From assembly GCA_947625075.1 (NCBI GenBank), contig CANQMY010000057.1, positions 1 to 6,893 of the forward strand: a stretch of 6,893 bases of DNA, read 5' to 3'. Shown piece after piece: positions 5,779 to 6,893 of the stretch. Position 1 is the stretch's first letter. Each line of letters begins with the position of its first letter. A program made the translations under genes and the position numbers. Below the pieces are notes generated by a model, which did not search any database, had not been told where the DNA came from, and saw nothing but the letters and a program-made list of their open reading frames with translations. Source of the stretch: an uncultured Clostridia bacterium (lineage in GTDB: Bacteria > Bacillota > Clostridia > TANB77 > CAG-508).

Positions 5779-6893
5779 TTAATGTATAACTTCTCCTATA
5801 TCTGTAAATTTTACTCCCCATAATCTTTGTACAAATTCTCTAAATCCTGCTGCATCTGTATCATCCATATTACGTATCATTTCTGATAAGTTTTTATCAG
5901 AAATCTTATTTGTCATTACATAAGCTCCATCTTGAAATTCCATAATATTTACATATTTAAATAATTCCTTATTTGTTTCTTTTGTATAATATCTTGTTGC
6001 ATTATCAACAAATTTTTCAAATTTACCTTCTAATGTCTTTTCTTTTTGATGATCAAAAGTATAATTATTTACATCTTCTACTGGAATACACTCTGTTATT
6101 CTTTCTATATATCTTCTTCCTTTAAAGTCTTTTACTAAGTGTATATCAAAATTAAGAACTTGAACAACTTGTTCAGCTGCTACAGTTTCATTAGTGAAAT
6201 CTCCATTTCTAAGCATTGAGTTTCTTAAAGCTGTAACTAAGTTTGGAAATGTTTTAGCATGGTGAGTAAATAATGTAAATTTTGAAGCAACCTGTGCTGC
6301 TTGTATCATCCAAGAAGCAACCGGGTCTGTTGCAACCTCTCCGGATTATATTAACAGAACCATCAGTTTTTTTCTGAACATCAAGACCTTGCTGTCCTGA
6401 AATTGTATCTGTTTCTCTAAATGTTAAAATATTTCTAGTTGGATATATTTTTCTTAGGTGAAGCTCGAATGCAGTTTCCTGAACACGTATGTTCATTGTT
6501 TCATATATATTTTCTATCATACCCATAAGCATTGTTGTTTTACCACAACCCTGCTCACCAGTAAGTGATATAATTCTTGCTCCTCTTACTAAGTATTTCA
6601 AAAGATCTATTGCATCTTCTTTTCCTGGTTCCTTTATTAACTGTTCTAGTGTTGCTCTCTTTACGTCGAATTTTCTTACAAAGAATGCCCATGTTTCTGA
6701 AAAGCTTGGTCTAACAACTACAACTCTTGAACCATCCTTCATCTCATTAATTTTATAACCATTTGTATCTGATAACTGTCCTGGGTTATTATACTTATAA
6801 ATATTCTGGCAAACTCTTTTTAATTCTGCTTCAGTTCCAAATGATAAGAATGCTAAACGTATAGATTTACCCTGGAAGAATATCCATATACTA
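5779..6893 (-). CDS. TadA/CpaF-like secretion ATPase, N-terminus outside window, one-base frameshift at Walker B
   Basis: The frame is open from the right edge; the ATG at 6742 is internal. After correcting one base, 370 residues are visible, ending at the TAA at 5779-5781. The N-terminal part includes GKSIRLAFLSFG and GSRVVVVRPSFSETWAFFVRKF, the arginine-bearing region before the nucleotide site. Walker A is GEQGCGKTT (6533-6559). An acidic-box-like stretch, TFRETD, follows. Walker B is NIIGEVATDP (GEV at 6334-6342) and the histidine box is FTHHAK (HH at 6259-6264). This order is that of T2SS/T4SS-type ATPases. It differs from classical TadA: GEV is not followed by RG, and the NTGHxGS motif is replaced by VASKFTLF. 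A C-terminal tail of roughly 130 residues follows the core. It should drive pilus assembly from the cytoplasm with the platform protein encoded next. One extra C at 6343-6344 breaks the frame right at Walker B. Confidence 0.85.
6341..6346 (-). other. Apparent +1 frameshift in the ATPase gene at Walker B
   Basis: On the minus strand the frame reads to Asn-Ile-Ile and then has one C too many (6343-6344) before GGA GAG GTT (Gly-Glu-Val). Dropping it joins the two frames as NIIGEVATDPVASWMIQ, the expected Walker B and following helix. Without it the frame runs on into IRRGCNRPG and stops at 6254, losing the histidine box. The ATG at 6309 of the downstream frame is an internal Met with no ribosome site. 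Confidence 0.8.

Noticed and set aside
5779..6309. A separate 176-residue gene starting at 6309
   Set aside because: The Met is inside the conserved helix after Walker B (WMIQAAQ), so this is the C-terminal part of the frameshifted ATPase.
6489..6758. Plus-strand open frame over the ATPase gene
   Set aside because: It is antisense to the Walker A region of a well-supported ATPase and has no supporting motif.
1..6893. tRNA, rRNA, CRISPR array, insertion sequence or long repeats
   Set aside because: No cloverleaf, regular repeat-spacer pattern, transposase or paired terminal repeat was seen on reading both strands; the minus-strand genes fill almost all of the window.

Overview
This window is very AT-rich. 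All recognisable genes lie on the minus strand and use strong AGGAGG-type ribosome binding sites, with heavy use of ATA for Ile and AGA for Arg. This points to a low-GC Gram-positive bacterium (Bacillota), probably a gut-type member of the Clostridia. The species cannot be named from the sequence.

The window is part of one Tad-like (tight adherence, type IVb pilus-like) assembly locus, read from right to left. It starts inside a secretion ATPase of the TadA/CpaF type (5779-6893, N-terminus outside the window). Next is a 691-residue membrane protein with two T2SSF-like modules, which looks like TadB and TadC fused (3670-5745). Five small single-pass proteins follow: 3104-3649, 2519-3085, 1983-2408, 1414-1896 and 554-1373. 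Four of them share an N-terminus of the form MEN(A/S/T)(S/T)xAL followed at once by a hydrophobic helix, and most share further motifs, so they look like a paralogous set of pilin-like subunits. The last gene (1-521) is a different single-pass membrane protein and is cut by the left edge.

The likely division of labour, inferred from family knowledge, is this. The ATPase powers assembly from the cytoplasm, the TadB/TadC-like protein is the membrane platform, and the small proteins are major and minor pilus subunits or their helpers. The 160-residue protein at 1414-1896 is the best candidate for the major subunit. No prepilin peptidase, CpaB/RcpC-like, TadZ or secretin gene is visible; any of these could lie outside.

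Two genes carry one extra base each relative to a sensible reading frame: the ATPase, right at its Walker B box (6343-6344), and the 554-1373 pilin-like gene, inside its N-terminal helix (about 1317-1328). Both proteins otherwise read cleanly and keep conserved features on each side, so these are either sequencing/assembly errors or very recent mutations. Genes are tightly packed. The only gaps of note are 2409-2518 (110 bases) and 1897-1982 (86 bases), both AT-rich with small hairpins and weak promoter-like sequences. No RNA gene, mobile element, CRISPR array or supported plus-strand gene is seen.
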